Origin: Adiantum capillus-veneris
Lineage: Eukaryota; Streptophyta; Polypodiopsida; Polypodiales; Pteridaceae
Reading direction: 5' to 3'
Length of the DNA: 64,000 bases
NCBI GenBank assembly: GCA_014529385.2
Contig: CM043959.1
Location: 56,259,753 to 56,323,752, forward strand
Position numbers and translations under genes: made by a program. The notes under the pieces were generated by a model, which saw only the letters and a list, made by a program, of their open reading frames with translations, made no database searches and was not told the DNA's origin. Shown in pieces: positions 44,241 through 56,310 of this stretch (positions are counted from its first letter, which is position 1; every line of letters starts with the position of its first letter).

Positions 44241-45303
44241 AGACAAGCACAAAACACACAGAGATGGAAAGCTTCTTCTTCTTCTTCACAGAAAAGAGAG
44301 TACAAAATGACTAAGTGCTAAAGCTGAAAAGTAGCACATATGTACATGCGGTCACTAAGTGTGAACTCGCTAGAAGCGTACTAGGCTGGCACTATAAGTG
44401 TAGTCCAGCTGTAGAATCACTGGCAGAGATCCTCCGTGTCGGTCACCTAACGCGCCAGTGAGTAAATGCCGTAAGCGGCCAAGACCCGTAGTGGATGCCA
44501 GCTCAAGGTGTAGAGCTCGACATCTCAACAGTAGTCTCAATTTTATTGTTGGCATGCTTTGAGCAAGAGACGAGATGTGTCTCTTTTGTAGGTGAGATCC
44601 ACCATGCTCATGAGACAAAGCTTTTAGTTGTGCAGGTCATGCCAGTAGATTCTGTAGAGACAGATATAGAGCGGCAGTGCTCCAATGAGACACAACAGGT
44701 GTTGTCAGACTTTGTGTGGACAAAGGTAGAGTAGGTTTGCTCCCTAGAGACATAGATAGAGATGACAGATATGGATTTCTTTTATATGCTCATGTTAGAG
44801 GCTGATGAGTTGGTACCAAGAAGCACAATTTTTCCTATGAGTGAGAGGGACGTAGCTTCCCCAATCTCGGTGTTGACACATCCATACGTGATGGGTAGTC
44901 CTGATGATGGAGTGATTGTAAATAGCATAGGGGAGGCGTGTACAGCTAGGTTTGTGCAGATTTTGTCAGCGTTTGGGCATCTCATGTTTTTTAGTGTCGA
45001 GGCTTGATCTATAAGATGTAGTGGGAGCATTTGCAGAAGGATAGTCAATTGTACGGTGACTGACACTAGCATGATGCTTTGTGGACTTGTGTAGACCATA
45101 TAGAGTAGTCTGTAAGGTTTACATGTAGGCTCTAGTGTGGGTACACACACTTGCCTACCACCGGAGCCAATAAAATTGCATGTAGATCGATAGAGTGAGC
45201 TAGTGGCATAGGTTGAGAGAGTCTCTCACCTAGTTTCTTTGTACATACTAGTAGTTTAGCTAGTTCTCTCACTTATCGGCACATCACCTTTAAGTGGGAG
45301 ATT
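44241..45303 (+). pseudogene. CopA degenerate pol remnant
   Basis: Several short frames with no recognisable integrase or RT. The region ends with AAGTGGGAGATTT, the copia-type PPT, so most of pol has been deleted. Confidence 0.45.
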
Positions 45304-45537
45304 TTTGGGGTAAAGGCGTTATGCTTTTGCCTGAGCCGAACATCCGATGTCTGACCGCCCACCCACTGTGTATACACACTTCCTTATTCTTTATATACAT
45401 AAGAATAAGGAGCATCTCACTCGTACATTGAGTCCCTTCCTGAGGTTGCTCAACCCACATGGTCCATTGCACTTCCCCTTCCCCACACGCACAGCACCGC
45501 ATGCGCACACATGCATTCGTGAACATGTGCACTCACA
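45304..45537 (+). repeat. CopA 3' LTR
   Basis: It follows the AAGTGGGAGATT tract, begins TTGGGGTAAAGG (expected TG mutated to TT), has TTTATATACATAAG near 45,393 and ends GTGCACTCACA exactly where the minisatellite begins. Confidence 0.5.
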
Positions 45538-46912
45538 AGAAAGCCTATGGCCCTAAGGCCATAGGGTGCTCTTTGTGTTAGCAAGAAACCCTATGGCCCT
45601 AAGGCCACAGGGTTCTCTTTCTGTAGCAAGAAACCCTATGGACCTAAGGCCATAGGATGCTCTTTGTGATGGCTAGAAACCCTAATTATCACAAAGAGCA
45701 CCATGTGGCCTTAGGGCCATAGGGTGCTCTTTTTGTTAGCAAGAAACCATATGTCCCTAAGACCACAGGGTGCTCTTTGTGCTAGCTAGAAACCATATAA
45801 CCCTAAGACCAAACGGTGCTCTTTTTGATAGAGAGAAACCATATGACACTAAGGCCATAGGGTGATCTTTGTGTTATCTAGAAACCCTATGGCCCTAAGG
45901 CCATAGCGTGCTCTTTTTTCTAGTTAGAAACATTATGACCCTAAGCCCATAGGGTGCTCTTGGTGATGGCTAGTAAACCTATGGCCTTAGGGCCATAGGG
46001 AGCTCTTTGTGTTGTCTAGTAACCCTATGGCCTTAGGGCCATAGGGTACTCTTTGTGTATGCTAGAATCCCTATGGCCCTAGCCCTAAGGCCACAGGGTG
46101 CTCTTTGTGGTATCTACAAACCCTATGTCCATAAGGCCATAGGGTGCTCTTTGTGCTATATAGAAATCCTATGGCCCTAGGGCCACAAGGTGCTCTTTTT
46201 GTTAGCTAGAGATCCTATGGCCTTAGGGCCATACAGTGCTCTTTGTGTATGATACAAACCCTATGGCCCTAGGGTGCCTTTTTTGTTAGCTAGAAACCCT
46301 ATGGACCTAAGGCCACAGGGTTCTTTTTTTGTTAGCTAGGAACCCTATGGTCCTAAGGCTACAAGGTGTTCTTTTTGTTAGCCAAAAACCCTATGGCCCT
46401 AAGGACACATTGTGCTTTTTTGGTTAGCTAGAAATCCGATGGCCATAAGGCCACATGGTGCTTTTTTTATTATCTAGAAACCCTATGGCCATAAGGCCAC
46501 AAGGTGATTTTTATGTTAGCTAGAAACTCTATGGCCCTAAAGCCACAATGTGCTCTTTGTGTAATCTAGAAATCCTATGTCCCTAAGGCCACATGGTGTT
46601 TTTTTCGTTAGCTAAAAACCCTAAGGCCATAGGGTGCTCTTTTTGTTAGCTACTATAAACCCTATGTCCCTAAGGCCACATGGTACTCTTTTTGCTAGCT
46701 ATAAGCCATACTAAGGCCATAGTGTGCTCTTTTCTTTGTTAGAAACCCTGTGGCCCAAAGGCCAGAGGGTGCTCTTTTTGTTAGTTAGAAATTGTATATC
46801 CTTAAGGCCACACGTTGCTCGTTTTGTTATTTAGAATCCCAATGGCCCTAAGGCCATAGGGTGCTCTTTTTGTTATCTATAATCCCAATGACCCTAAGGC
46901 CATAAGGTCATA
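45538..46912. repeat. About 30 copies of a 46-bp hairpin minisatellite
   Basis: Unit: AAACCCTATGGCCCTAAGGC then CATAGGGTGCTCTTTTTG and TTAGCTAG. The first half is a hairpin, ACCCTATGGCC/GGCCATAGGGT around CTAA. Unit length is about 46 bp with indels. Many substitutions in one arm are not matched in the other. One unit near 45,676-45,735 is inverted. Each unit opens with AAACCCTA, the plant telo-box core. Confidence 0.92.
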
Positions 46913-47701
46913 AGGAGGATTATTAACAAAGACGCTCTACATAAGGACCGATGCCACCTAATGACCTACGGCATACCCTATGCTCCCATGGGTATACATA
47001 AAAAAGGTATTTTGATGGTGAGTTTTTTATTTTTATACATTTTGCATGCAGATTGAGAGGTCTTTCATGTAATTGTCCTCCCACGACACTGCCTACGTTG
47101 TCATCCCTTACTGCTACACGTTCCCTTGCTCGACCTCTCTCATACCACCTCTCACTACAACGACATCCCCTCCCTCAACTTCTCTCGCATTAACAACAAT
47201 ACACAGGTAGACAATTTATTTGGTTTTGTTTGTTTGAATTTTATTTCATGGAATAACAAGATAAGGTTTGAATTAGAGAAAGACTAAATTAGGTTGAAAG
47301 AAAAACCTCTTTACATATAAACAAAAACTTTTTTTATATGAGAAAACTGTTTACACAAAAGCAAAAACTTGTTTTTTACACAGAAACAAAAACCTGTTTA
47401 CATAGAAAAACTTCTTTAAATAAAAGCAAAAACCTGTCTACTTACACTAGGAAAACCTCATTATACAGATTTGAAATAATCGGTTTACATATGTTTGAAA
47501 ACATACCTACGTTTGAGGGCAAAAACAACACATTATTGTTGCCAAAAGAGTAGCATGGATGGGGAAGGGGCCGCATCGACGGTGTAGGAACAGCACGGAC
47601 CTCAAATTTGCAAAGAGGAAGAGCGGTAGACAGAAACAAAGGAGTGTGTAGGGGCCAAGAGGGAGTGACGATGGAGATGGATGGTGCAGTCCAAGAGAGA
47701 G
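46913..47701. other. AT-rich spacer with degenerate repeats
   Basis: No gene. At 47,300-47,470 a degenerate phrase like TTTACACAAAAGCAAAAAC recurs about five times. 47,555-47,760 is GA-rich on the plus strand. Confidence 0.4.
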
Positions 47702-47759
47702 TCATGGCTGAGATGGACTGTGCAGGCTAATAGAGAGTGGCGGATGAGAGGGAGTGTGC

Positions 47760-48985
47760 ACGGGGTCTGATCTTCTCAACTGTGCTGCACTCTTCTCTTC
47801 AACTCTTGCATATGGGGTTACATATTTCTCAATATGCTTACTGCCAGGTGTCCTTAAATGTGGTAAACCATGGTCTTCGTCGAAGCTTTCATCTCCAGAA
47901 CTCTCTTCAACCACTTTCTTCTTACCTTTCTCGTCTTGCTTCTTATCTCGCAAACGACCACTCCATGGGTTGACACTTCTTGTACTCTCCTCTACCATAT
48001 GTGGTCCTGAAATAGTTCTTGTTGATGGTCCTGGCTTATCAACAACATGACGCACATTCTCTTGCTCTTCATACTCATCTTCTATCATCACTGGCTTTGG
48101 TTTATACCATGGTTCATGCTCACAAAATCTAACATCTCTACTGACATAAACTTGTCTTGTCGTGGGATCATAGCACTTGTAACCTTTCTTTTCAACTGGG
48201 TAGCCCAAGAATATACACTTCACTGCCTTTGGCTCCATCTTCTTTCTTGATTCATTTGGCACATGAACATAGCAAACACATCCAAAAACTTTCATGTAGG
48301 AAACTGTTGGTTTGATCCCATAAAGTCTCTCATAAGGTGAAATTTCATGAATGGCAGCGTTTGGTATTCGATTCATAATGTATACTGCTGTATGAACTGC
48401 TTCAGCCCAATATGTTAATGACATATTCATCTCATTCATCATGGCTCTTGCAATCTCTGCTATGACTCTATTCTTTCTCTCAGCAACTCCATTTTGTTGT
48501 GGTGTGTATCTGCAAGTAATCTGTCTTCTTATGCCTTGTTCACGTAAGTAATCATCAAAACTGTGTGGCATGTACTCTCCCCCTCCATCTGTACGTAGGC
48601 ATTTAAGTTGACAACCATTCTCTTTCTCAACCATAACTTTGAACTCCAAGAATACCTCAAATGCCTTTGATTTTGCCTTTAGAAAGTAAACCCATGTCAT
48701 TCTGCTATAATCATCCGTAAATGTGATAAAATATCGACAACCATTTGGTGTAGCATGATCACAAGGTCCCCAAATATCTGAATGAACAATTTCCAAAGGA
48801 CTTTGGATAATTCTCCCCCTCTTTGGAAATGGTAAACGAGATTGCTTTCCAAATTGACAAGCTTCACAAACATGATCAAAATTCAATCTGCCAAAATTTG
48901 GTAATCCACGTACAATTTGATTTGATTGCATATGCTTTAGTCTTCTAAAATTGACATGACCAATCCTCTTATGCCATAACTCTGC
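47760..48985 (-). pseudogene. CopB Ty1/copia integrase
   Basis: The HHCC finger is complete (WHKRIGHVNFRRL...CEACQFGKQ), the core has all three acidic residues (HSDIWGPCD, LRTDGGGEY, NGVAERKNR), then GCVCYVHVPNESRKKMEPKA and KCIFLGYPVEKKGYKCYDP. It is open from a TGA at about 48,985 to 47,702, but family similarity ends near 47,770. RT and RNase H, which should follow, are absent: the element is truncated here and unrelated sequence follows. Confidence 0.9.
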
Positions 48986-49450
48986 TCAATTATCTTGAGT
49001 GACTGATTTGTTTGCATACATACCACTGTGTAAACATGGATCTCCAGCTTCCAATGAGAACAAGCGACCTTTCTTTCTTCCACGTGCCAATATCTTGCAT
49101 GGCCTGCCTTTGTGAAACTCCTCTATGAAGCAACCATAACGATTAAAACGGACTTGCAACCCTTGATATGTCATCTGTCCAAATGATGCCAAATTCTTTG
49201 TGATTGAAGGCACATATAGAACATCTCCCAATGTGTTGTATGTCCCATCTTTTTCTAGCAATGGAACTGAACCAACATGCGTAATCCAATGCATAGTATC
49301 ATTACCTGTAGCGACAAACTCATCCTCTTCTAATTTCTCTTTTCTGTCAAACCATTCACCATGATATGTCTTATGATTTGTGGCACCACTATCTAAATAC
49401 CAATCATCTGTATGATGTGGCTCCACCATGCTTCCAACAACATGCTCCAT
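48986..49450 (-). pseudogene. CopB aspartic protease
   Basis: The frame has DDWYLDSGATNHKTYHGEWF (catalytic D-S-G intact), IGDVLYVPSITKN-like NTLGDVLYVPSITKNLASFG and the pre-integrase GRKKGRLFSLEAGDPCLHSG. It ends at a single TGA that separates it in frame from integrase. Confidence 0.88.
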
Positions 49451-49572
49451 AGGAAATAAATGTCCACTCGATCTATTGTCATGTATATTTTGATCTTGAG
49501 GATTGTATCCAACAAAGTTTCCTCCATGTCTGCCATAACCTCAGCCTCTTCCACCACGATCACGATTTTGAT

Positions 49573-50490
49573 TTAGCCTTGTGTAACATTTTCTTTCAAA
49601 GTGACCATAAATGCCACATTTGTTACAATATCCATCTCTTTGAGGATGTACAAATCGTCCACCTCCACGTCCACGAGTTCAGGCTCTCCCCCTGCCTCTT
49701 TGGTTATAATCATTGTAACTTTGACTTTGTTGGCTTTGCCATTGACCTCTTCCAGCATTGTTTCCACGACCATAGTTTCCTCTTCCACCTCTATTGTTTC
49801 CACGACCTCTATAGTAAAAAACCTGATCTCTGGAATTGTTATTTGATGTAGAAGGACCTGACTTGCCTAACTTCACCTCTTCTTGCAAACAAAGGTTTAC
49901 TAACTCTTCAAAATCAGGCATGTGTCCTCGAACAGATATAGATGTATCCAATGACTTGTATTCCGATCCCAAACCATTCAATGTCACTGAAACTAAGTCA
50001 TCATCTGGAACTTCAACATTAATGCTCGCAAGATCTTCCTGTATTTGCTTTATCTCTGTCACATAATCTGATATGGATCTATTTCCTTGCCATACACAAT
50101 GTAACCTTTGCTTCAAGTGAACTTTTCGTGGTTGTGTATTGGAGCTGTTCATTATTACTAGTATCTCCCATGCTTCCTTTGGAGATTGAGCCTTCTTCAC
50201 ATGTGGTATAAAGAAGTCACTAATGCATAGTGAAATCCAATGCATCACTTTCCTTGAATTCTCGATCCACTTCTTGTAAGCTTCTACTCCTGCTTGCCAT
50301 GTTTTAGTGCTTCAACATTCTCTCTATTTGGTTCCAAACCAACCTCGGGACACTCTTGTTCACCTGTAATATAATCCCATAAACCTTTGCCCATGATAAA
50401 GTTCTCCATCCTGTAAGACCATATGCTGTAGTTCTCTCTGGTCAGCTTCTCTCCAACAATCTATGTGACTTGAGTTGAACTTTCTGCCAT
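49573..50490 (-). pseudogene. CopB gag
   Basis: It starts at the ATG at 50,490 (MAESSTQVT, then a stop), KLTRENYSIWSYRMENFIMG; one small frameshift near 50,300; then open 50,248-49,679 through VHLKQRLHCVWQGNRSISDY and LEELVNLC-like FEELVNLCLQEEVKLGK (UBN2/gag type) to a G/R/N-rich tail. The zinc knuckle CNKCGIYGHFERKC is at about 49,585-49,630. Confidence 0.85.
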
Positions 50491-51380
50491 CTTCACTCTC
50501 TCAATTTCTTCCAAAGGATTTTGACAAAATTTTGGCAGAGTTTCGTTTGTATTTGAACAATATCTCAAGTGACAATCTCAACCAAAGTGCTCATAAACAC
50601 TGACAGAAAATCTCTCACTACCAAGGAAAAATCCACTGACTCACTTTGCCACAGACTGACTCAATACTATGCATAAATACTCTAAAACAATGTCCACATG
50701 GACCTGTATGCAAATGCAATCCATACGCTATCTTGTACCACATATCCATACATCCACCTTCTTCCCATAGTCGTAAACGACATATGAGGTCTTTCGCGGG
50801 GCCAATCGGGGGTTCGCTCCAGTACCTAATCCACCTTGCCAAGGTACCAAAGCTCCCAAGGCAAGGCTTCAAAAAACCTCACTCGACCCTCACAAAGGCT
50901 GTAGTTTTTCAAAATACATTGACCGCATATCCATACATAACCACAAAGTACTCAATCTGACAATATAACCGCCTCAACTTCTTCCCACAACCTTTCTTAA
51001 ATAGGCGGGTGTCCATAACGGACCCACAACAACCAAACATAATCTTCGATAACACAATATCATGATGCCAAAGCTCTATGTCACTCTCCAAAACCTGTGT
51101 AAATGCTGAATTCTTCACCTGTAACTTGTAAATCTACTACCAAGTGCAAAATTGGACATCTCCTATGCTTGTGTGAGCTGGCTGTTTGCTGTAAAAAATT
51201 GCATATTTTGACAAATCTGAGTATGCCAATGCGTCCGAAATGCCCAAAAACATAAAGATAGACTCCTGGATCACTGTATTCCGAGTTCGGGTGAGGGAGT
51301 TATGACAAAAAAACCTCTCTGTTTTGCTGTTTTCCAGAGCTGCGGAAACCTGTGTATTGACTGTAGCTCCTTAAACTGAG
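50491..51380 (-). mobile_element. CopB leader
   Basis: Non-coding, about 890 bp between PBS and gag, long for a copia leader. A short repeat of CATATCCATACAT at 50,741 and 50,926 brackets about 185 bp that could be a secondary insertion. Confidence 0.5.
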
Positions 51381-51381
51381 G

Positions 51382-51391
51382 TCTGATACCA
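51382..51391 (-). promoter_or_regulatory. CopB primer-binding site, tRNA-iMet type
   Basis: On the minus strand TGGTATCAGA follows AAG after the LTR end, matching the common copia primer site for initiator tRNA-Met. Confidence 0.85.
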
Positions 51392-51394
51392 CTT

Positions 51395-51480
51395 TGTAGA
51401 GTGCACAAGTGATGGAGAAGGTAGAAAATAAGACTACGCACACACACCAACACACATCGAGACACACACACACACAATCG
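51395..51480 (-). repeat. CopB 5' LTR fragment
   Basis: The minus-strand LTR end ...CACTCTACA is at 51,395; only about 86 bp, including (TG)n-like ACACACAC repeats, remain before ChrC gag begins. No second copy is present. Confidence 0.65.
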
Positions 51481-51483
51481 TTA

Positions 51484-52290
51484 CCCTGCAACAGCAGCCA
51501 TTCAACAGCAGCCTGTCTTTAAGGGAGAAGGGCCTAATCTAGAGCAAGATGCAGAAGCATGGTTAGAGGCTATGGATGATTATCTCATAGTCGCACGAAC
51601 TGCTAAAGAAAACCAAACAATGTTGGGTATGTTCCGTCTTAGTGGAGATGCCAAGCTCTGGTGGAAACATCACTGTAGAGATAATCCTACTAATAAACCA
51701 ACTTGGGAGAAGATGAAGCAGGCCATTATCGAACGTTATCTTTCTCTTGCTCACCAAGCCATTTACATGAATGAATTCTTCGGTCTACGCTAGTTAGGAC
51801 TTTCACTCGAGGAGTATATACAAAGTTTGTGTCTTTACGACGTTATGCTCCTCAGATGACCATGGAACAACAAATTGCTCGATTTTGTCAAGGTCTCAAC
51901 AATCCCTTGAGCACACGTCTCAAATCCATGAGACCTATATCAATCCAGGATGCCCTTCTTATGGCCAAACCTCTTGCAGCTGAAGGAAACAACCCCACCA
52001 GAAACTATCTCAACCATAGCAACTGTAGAGGAAGAGCTAGAGGAAATTCTAACCAAGGAAGTCAACGACATACAGTAACTGTTGCAGCAACTTTGAATCA
52101 AACCTTCCTTGATGTAAGATGTTATGGATGTGGTCATATGGGACACTACAAGCACAACTATCCCCAAGAATTAGATCCTAGAGCTACGACTAGGCCTAAC
52201 CGCCAACCTCAAGTCAACCAGGATAACTTACAAAGAGGAGGAAGAAATGGAGGACGTGACAGGGGAGGAGGAAGAGCAAGAGGAGCCTGA
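51484..52290 (+). pseudogene. ChrC gag
   Basis: Open from the CopB junction: EAWLEAMDDYLIVARTAKEN, GMFRLSGDAKLWWKHHCRDN, stop at 51,791, then after a frame change FCQGLNNPLSTRLKSM and the knuckle CYGCGHMGHYKHNY, in which the last Cys is Tyr, ending in a G/R-rich tail. A chromovirus gag distinct from that of ChrA. Start and N-terminus are lost at the junction. Confidence 0.8.
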
Positions 52291-52329
52291 ACTTATGCAA
52301 CAGTAGGAGATCATACTCTAATGAACGAG

Positions 52330-52740
52330 GAACATGAAAGAGCAACCTTGTTTGCCGCAGTTGAAAATCCTGGAGCACGCCAGTAATATGCGCTCATTCA
52401 AACTATTGCAAACCAACAAGGTGAAAAGTTTGAATTACTTATAGATTGTGGTAGCACCCATTCTTTTCTTTCTCCAAAATGTTTAAGGAAGCTTAAGTTG
52501 AATCAATTCCCAGTCAAAAGAATGGTAGTGGAATTAGCAAACGGAAAAGAAGTCTTTTCTCAACATTCAACTGGAAAAGTACAATTTGAATTAGGAGGAG
52601 TTCCCACCTCATCTTACTTTCGCACCCTACCTACGACAGTATCTTGGGAATGGATTGGTTAAGCAAAAATCAAGAACACATTGACTGTGTCGAGGGTAAC
52701 CTATCCTTTAGGAATGAACTAGGGGAGGAAATTTAGTTCA
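52330..52740 (+). pseudogene. ChrC aspartic protease
   Basis: The frame has FELLIDCGSTHSFLSPKCLR (D-C-G in place of D-S/T-G), VELANGKEVFSQ and a flap-like stretch. Small deletion and frame change before the end near 52,640; GMDWL-like residues follow in another phase. Confidence 0.7.
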
Positions 52741-52789
52741 AGGACGTAATGGGAAGCCAAAAGCCCATCTAGTTAAGGCTAGTAGATTT

Positions 52790-53620
52790 ATTAAAGGTCT
52801 ATGTAAGGGACAACAAATCTTCATGGTCAAACTAAACAAAGCAAAGATTCAAGGGCCAACCAACTTCTAGAGTGGCTTAAGAAATTTGCAGATGTGTTTC
52901 CAAAGGACCTCTCAAATTTAACCCCCCCCCCCTCCCCCCAACATAGACCATGAGATATAAACATTTCCAGGTAGTGAACCTATTTCCAAAAGACCTTACA
53001 AAATGTCTCTACCCAAAGCCATAGAGCTCAGGAAACAGCTTTGACAACTAATCTAGCAAGTTTTCATCCGTCCAAGTATTTCTCCATGGGGAGCACCTGT
53101 TCTATTTCAAAAAAAAAGAAGGATGGATCCTTACGCCTTTGTGAGGCCTTAATCAGGTAACCGTAAAGAACAAGTATCCTATCCCTATCATAGACGAACT
53201 TTTGAACAGATTGCACGTGGCCAAAATGTTCACAAAAATTGATCTCAGTCAGGGTATCATCAAATCTAGATCAAAGAAACAGACATATACAAGACTGCAT
53301 TCAACACTCGATATGGGCACTATAAGTTCATAGTCATGCCCTTTGGCCTTACAAATGCACTAGCAACTTTCAATCGGCTCATGCAGGATATATTGCAAGA
53401 ATACTTGGATGATTTTGTTCTGGTATTCTTCGATGATATATTGGAATGTTCTAAAGATGCTTAGGAGCATGAGGAACATGTATCCAAGGTTTTGAGTATT
53501 CTTCGACAACATCAATTATATGCCAAGATGAGCAAATGTGTCTTTTGTACTCCTGAAGTCAGCTATCTTGGATTTATCATATCTTCTAAGGGGATCTCAG
53601 TGGACCCTGGTTAAGGACAT
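52790..53620 (+). pseudogene. ChrC reverse transcriptase
   Basis: Many breaks. Visible: LLEWLKKFADVFPKDL, a C-run insertion at 52,921-52,936, [42 protein letters not shown] (F-F-D-D) and [20 protein letters not shown]. Typical chromovirus order; clearly dead. Confidence 0.75.
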
Positions 53621-54230
53621 TATAGAATGGCCACAATCCAAAACTATCAGTAAAATTAGAGGGTTTCTAGGTATTAGAATGTGGTATAGAATATTCATCA
53701 AAGATTATGCACTCATTGCTACACCCTTGACTCAGCTACTCAAGAAATACTTTAAGCTTACATGGGAGAGAGAACAAGAAGATTGTTTCCAACAACTGAA
53801 ACAATACCTCACCTCTGCTCCCGTACTCGAGCTACCCGATTTTACTCAAGATTTTGAGGTAGTTACAGATGCAAGAGGACTCACTGTGGGGGGAGTCTTA
53901 ACACAGGAAGGCGGACCAGTTGCCTACACTTCCAAAAAATTAAGGCTTCATGAATTAAACTATCTAGCTCATGACTTGGAATTATTAGTTGTTATTCATG
54001 CCCTCAAGTTATGGAGACATTATCTATTGGGGCGCACATTTCAATTGATCACTGATCACCAGAGTCTAAAATGGATTTCTTCCCAACCAACCCTTAACAT
54101 GAGACAAAGACGATGGATAAACTTCTTCAGGAATATGATTTTCAAATAAAATACAGACCCGGAAAGGAACATGTAGTTGTCGTCGATGCCCTTAGCAAAA
54201 AAGCCTTCCTTGGAGCCATCTCCATGGCCA
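53621..54230 (+). pseudogene. ChrC RNase H
   Basis: IRGFLGIRMWYRIFIKDYAL (connection), VVTDARGLTVGGVLTQEGGP (first D present; usual D-A-S is D-A-R), LHELNYLAHDLELLVVIHAL, ITDHQSLKWI and, after a frame change, YRPGKEHVVVVDALSKK. One of the less damaged parts. Confidence 0.8.
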
Positions 54231-55660
54231 ACAATCTAATATTGGATAAGGTGAGAAAATGCTCACAGAAAGATGAAGCCTATCTTCAACTCATTCAAAT
54301 TCTCATCCAAGAAGATGCAGCAGAAAAAGAAAAAGTCATAGTAAAGGACCATTATATGGAGGATGGCCTTCTTTACTATAGACATCGACTTTACATTCCT
54401 AAGGATACCTCCCTAAAGCAGTTAATTCTTCATGAAGGTCATGATATTCCAATATCAGGGCACCTGGGATACGCAAAAACTCTTAATACCTTGAGGAAAA
54501 GCTAGTTCTAGATAGGAATGAAGAGGGATGTACTTCAATACAGCAAACAATGCCTCCTTGTCAGAGAATCAAGGAAAAATGAGTAATGATGCCAGGAAAG
54601 TTGCAACCCTTAGACATACCTCAAATGAAGTGGGAATTCATTAGCATGGATTTCGTCATAGGCCTCCACACAGTTCAAGGAGGATATGATTCCCTAATGG
54701 TATTTGTGGATATGCTTACTAAAGCCTCCCATCTAATACCAGTAAAACCCATTTATACAGCCTCAGATATAAGCAGGATCTTTGTTAAGGAGATCTTTAG
54801 ACTACATGGACTTTCAAAGACAACTATCAGTGACAAAGATGCAAAGTTCACTTCCAAGTTTTGGAAGGCTCTATTTGAAGCTTTAGGAACACAACTATGC
54901 TTCAGCTCGGTATATCATCTTGAGACAGATGGACAAACAGAATGGGTAAACCAAGTAATTGAAGATGTCCTTTGAGCCTATTGTAGTAGAGAACGCCGTA
55001 AGTGGATTCAATTTCTTCCCTTGGTAGAATTTGCCTATAACTCCTCTCTCCATAAAAGCATTGGGATGTCAGCTTTCAATGCTCTATATGGGCAGGAATG
55101 CATATCACCATTGAATTTCTCTGACCCTACTATAAGGGTGGAAGCCTCAGAGAAAATGCTAGAGGAAATAGAAGCCCATACCAAAGCCATGCAACAAGAT
55201 ATTCATGCAGCTAAGGATCGTCAAAAGCATTATGCATACCAAACGTGATCTGATCGGATCTTCAAACAAGGAGACAAGGTTTTTCTTCGAGTGTGTCCAA
55301 AAAGAAGCAATCTATCTCTGGGAAAATTCAAAAAGCTTAGTCCCATATGTTGTGGTCCTTATGAAATAGTCTAGGTCCTCGGTGATCAAGCCTACAAAAT
55401 AAAGCTGCCAAAACACATCAAAGTTCATGATGTATTTCACGTCAGCCTACTAAAACCCTACATCCCAAATCCCAACCATGCATTGGGGGATGAGCAGATT
55501 GTAATGCAACAGCAAGGAGTGTTGGAGCTTCAGCCAAATTGTATCTTGGAAACTAGAGAAAGAATTCTTAGAAATAGAGTAGTCAGGGAACATTTGTAAA
55601 GTGAAAAGATTATCCAACCAAAGATGCCACTTGGGAAGATGAAACCTCTCTTCTCAAAGA
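54231..55660 (+). pseudogene. ChrC integrase, GPY/F and chromodomain-like end
   Basis: The HHCC finger is damaged (second CxxC has lost a Cys at about 54,552). Core: FISMDFVIGL, TISDKDAKFTSKFWKALFEA and TDGQTEWVNQVIEDVL, so D-D-E is kept. Then CISPLNFSDPTIRVEASEKM, stops at 54,973 and 55,246, GPYEIV and FHVSLLKPYIPNPNH, and a broken chromodomain-like end. The last parts are closely similar to ChrB 33,200-33,810, so ChrB and ChrC are one clade. Confidence 0.82.
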
Positions 55661-56310
55661 CTTTCCCAAATTCGGTTGAGGGCATCTTAAATTCTTAAGT
55701 TGGGGTGATTCTAAAGTCTCCACCTTTCTAGCTGTCGGAAATGAACTCAAGCTTTAAGAGAAAGCATTGGTCATACATCCGGTAAAAACACTATCTCAAA
55801 AACAATAAAAAATGGTATTTTTGGAATCTTAAGCACAACAAACCATGGGCTAGAAATTTTTAGATTTAAATTCAAACAAAAACTGACCCCGCTAGTTCCT
55901 TTGAAAGATTTAATGTAAATTAAATTTTTAAGAAAATTGGATGGTTGCAGTAATCATTTAAGCATAGACTTTTACTAAGGCCTCCCAGATATTTATGAAA
56001 ATAGAAGAAATAACCTAGAAAATGAGTAGGGTTGATTTTTAAATCAGGCACGCTGTGGGGGGGAGATAGCAGGAGTTGCCAGGCATAAAAATAGCATCAG
56101 ATGGTGCCTTCTTGAGCCTGGGGTCTGCCTGAGCTGCAAGTAGCTGGCTGTTCCAGCCAAGAAAAGTCCAAAAGGCCCAAAAAAACTATAACTAGGGCCA
56201 TAGGCCTCTCATTCTCACTCAGAATTGGAGTCCTTGTCATTTCTCTCTCACATAGAGAGAAACTCTACCAAAAAATCACTAGAGAGAAAACCTCTAGCTA
56301 ATTATCCACG

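Noticed and set aside
45538..46912. CRISPR-like array (regular hairpin repeats)
   Set aside because: There are no unique spacers of fixed length; the whole unit repeats and the context is plant retroelements.
47737..48250. Plus-strand frames opposite CopB integrase
   Set aside because: Antisense shadows of the copia integrase.
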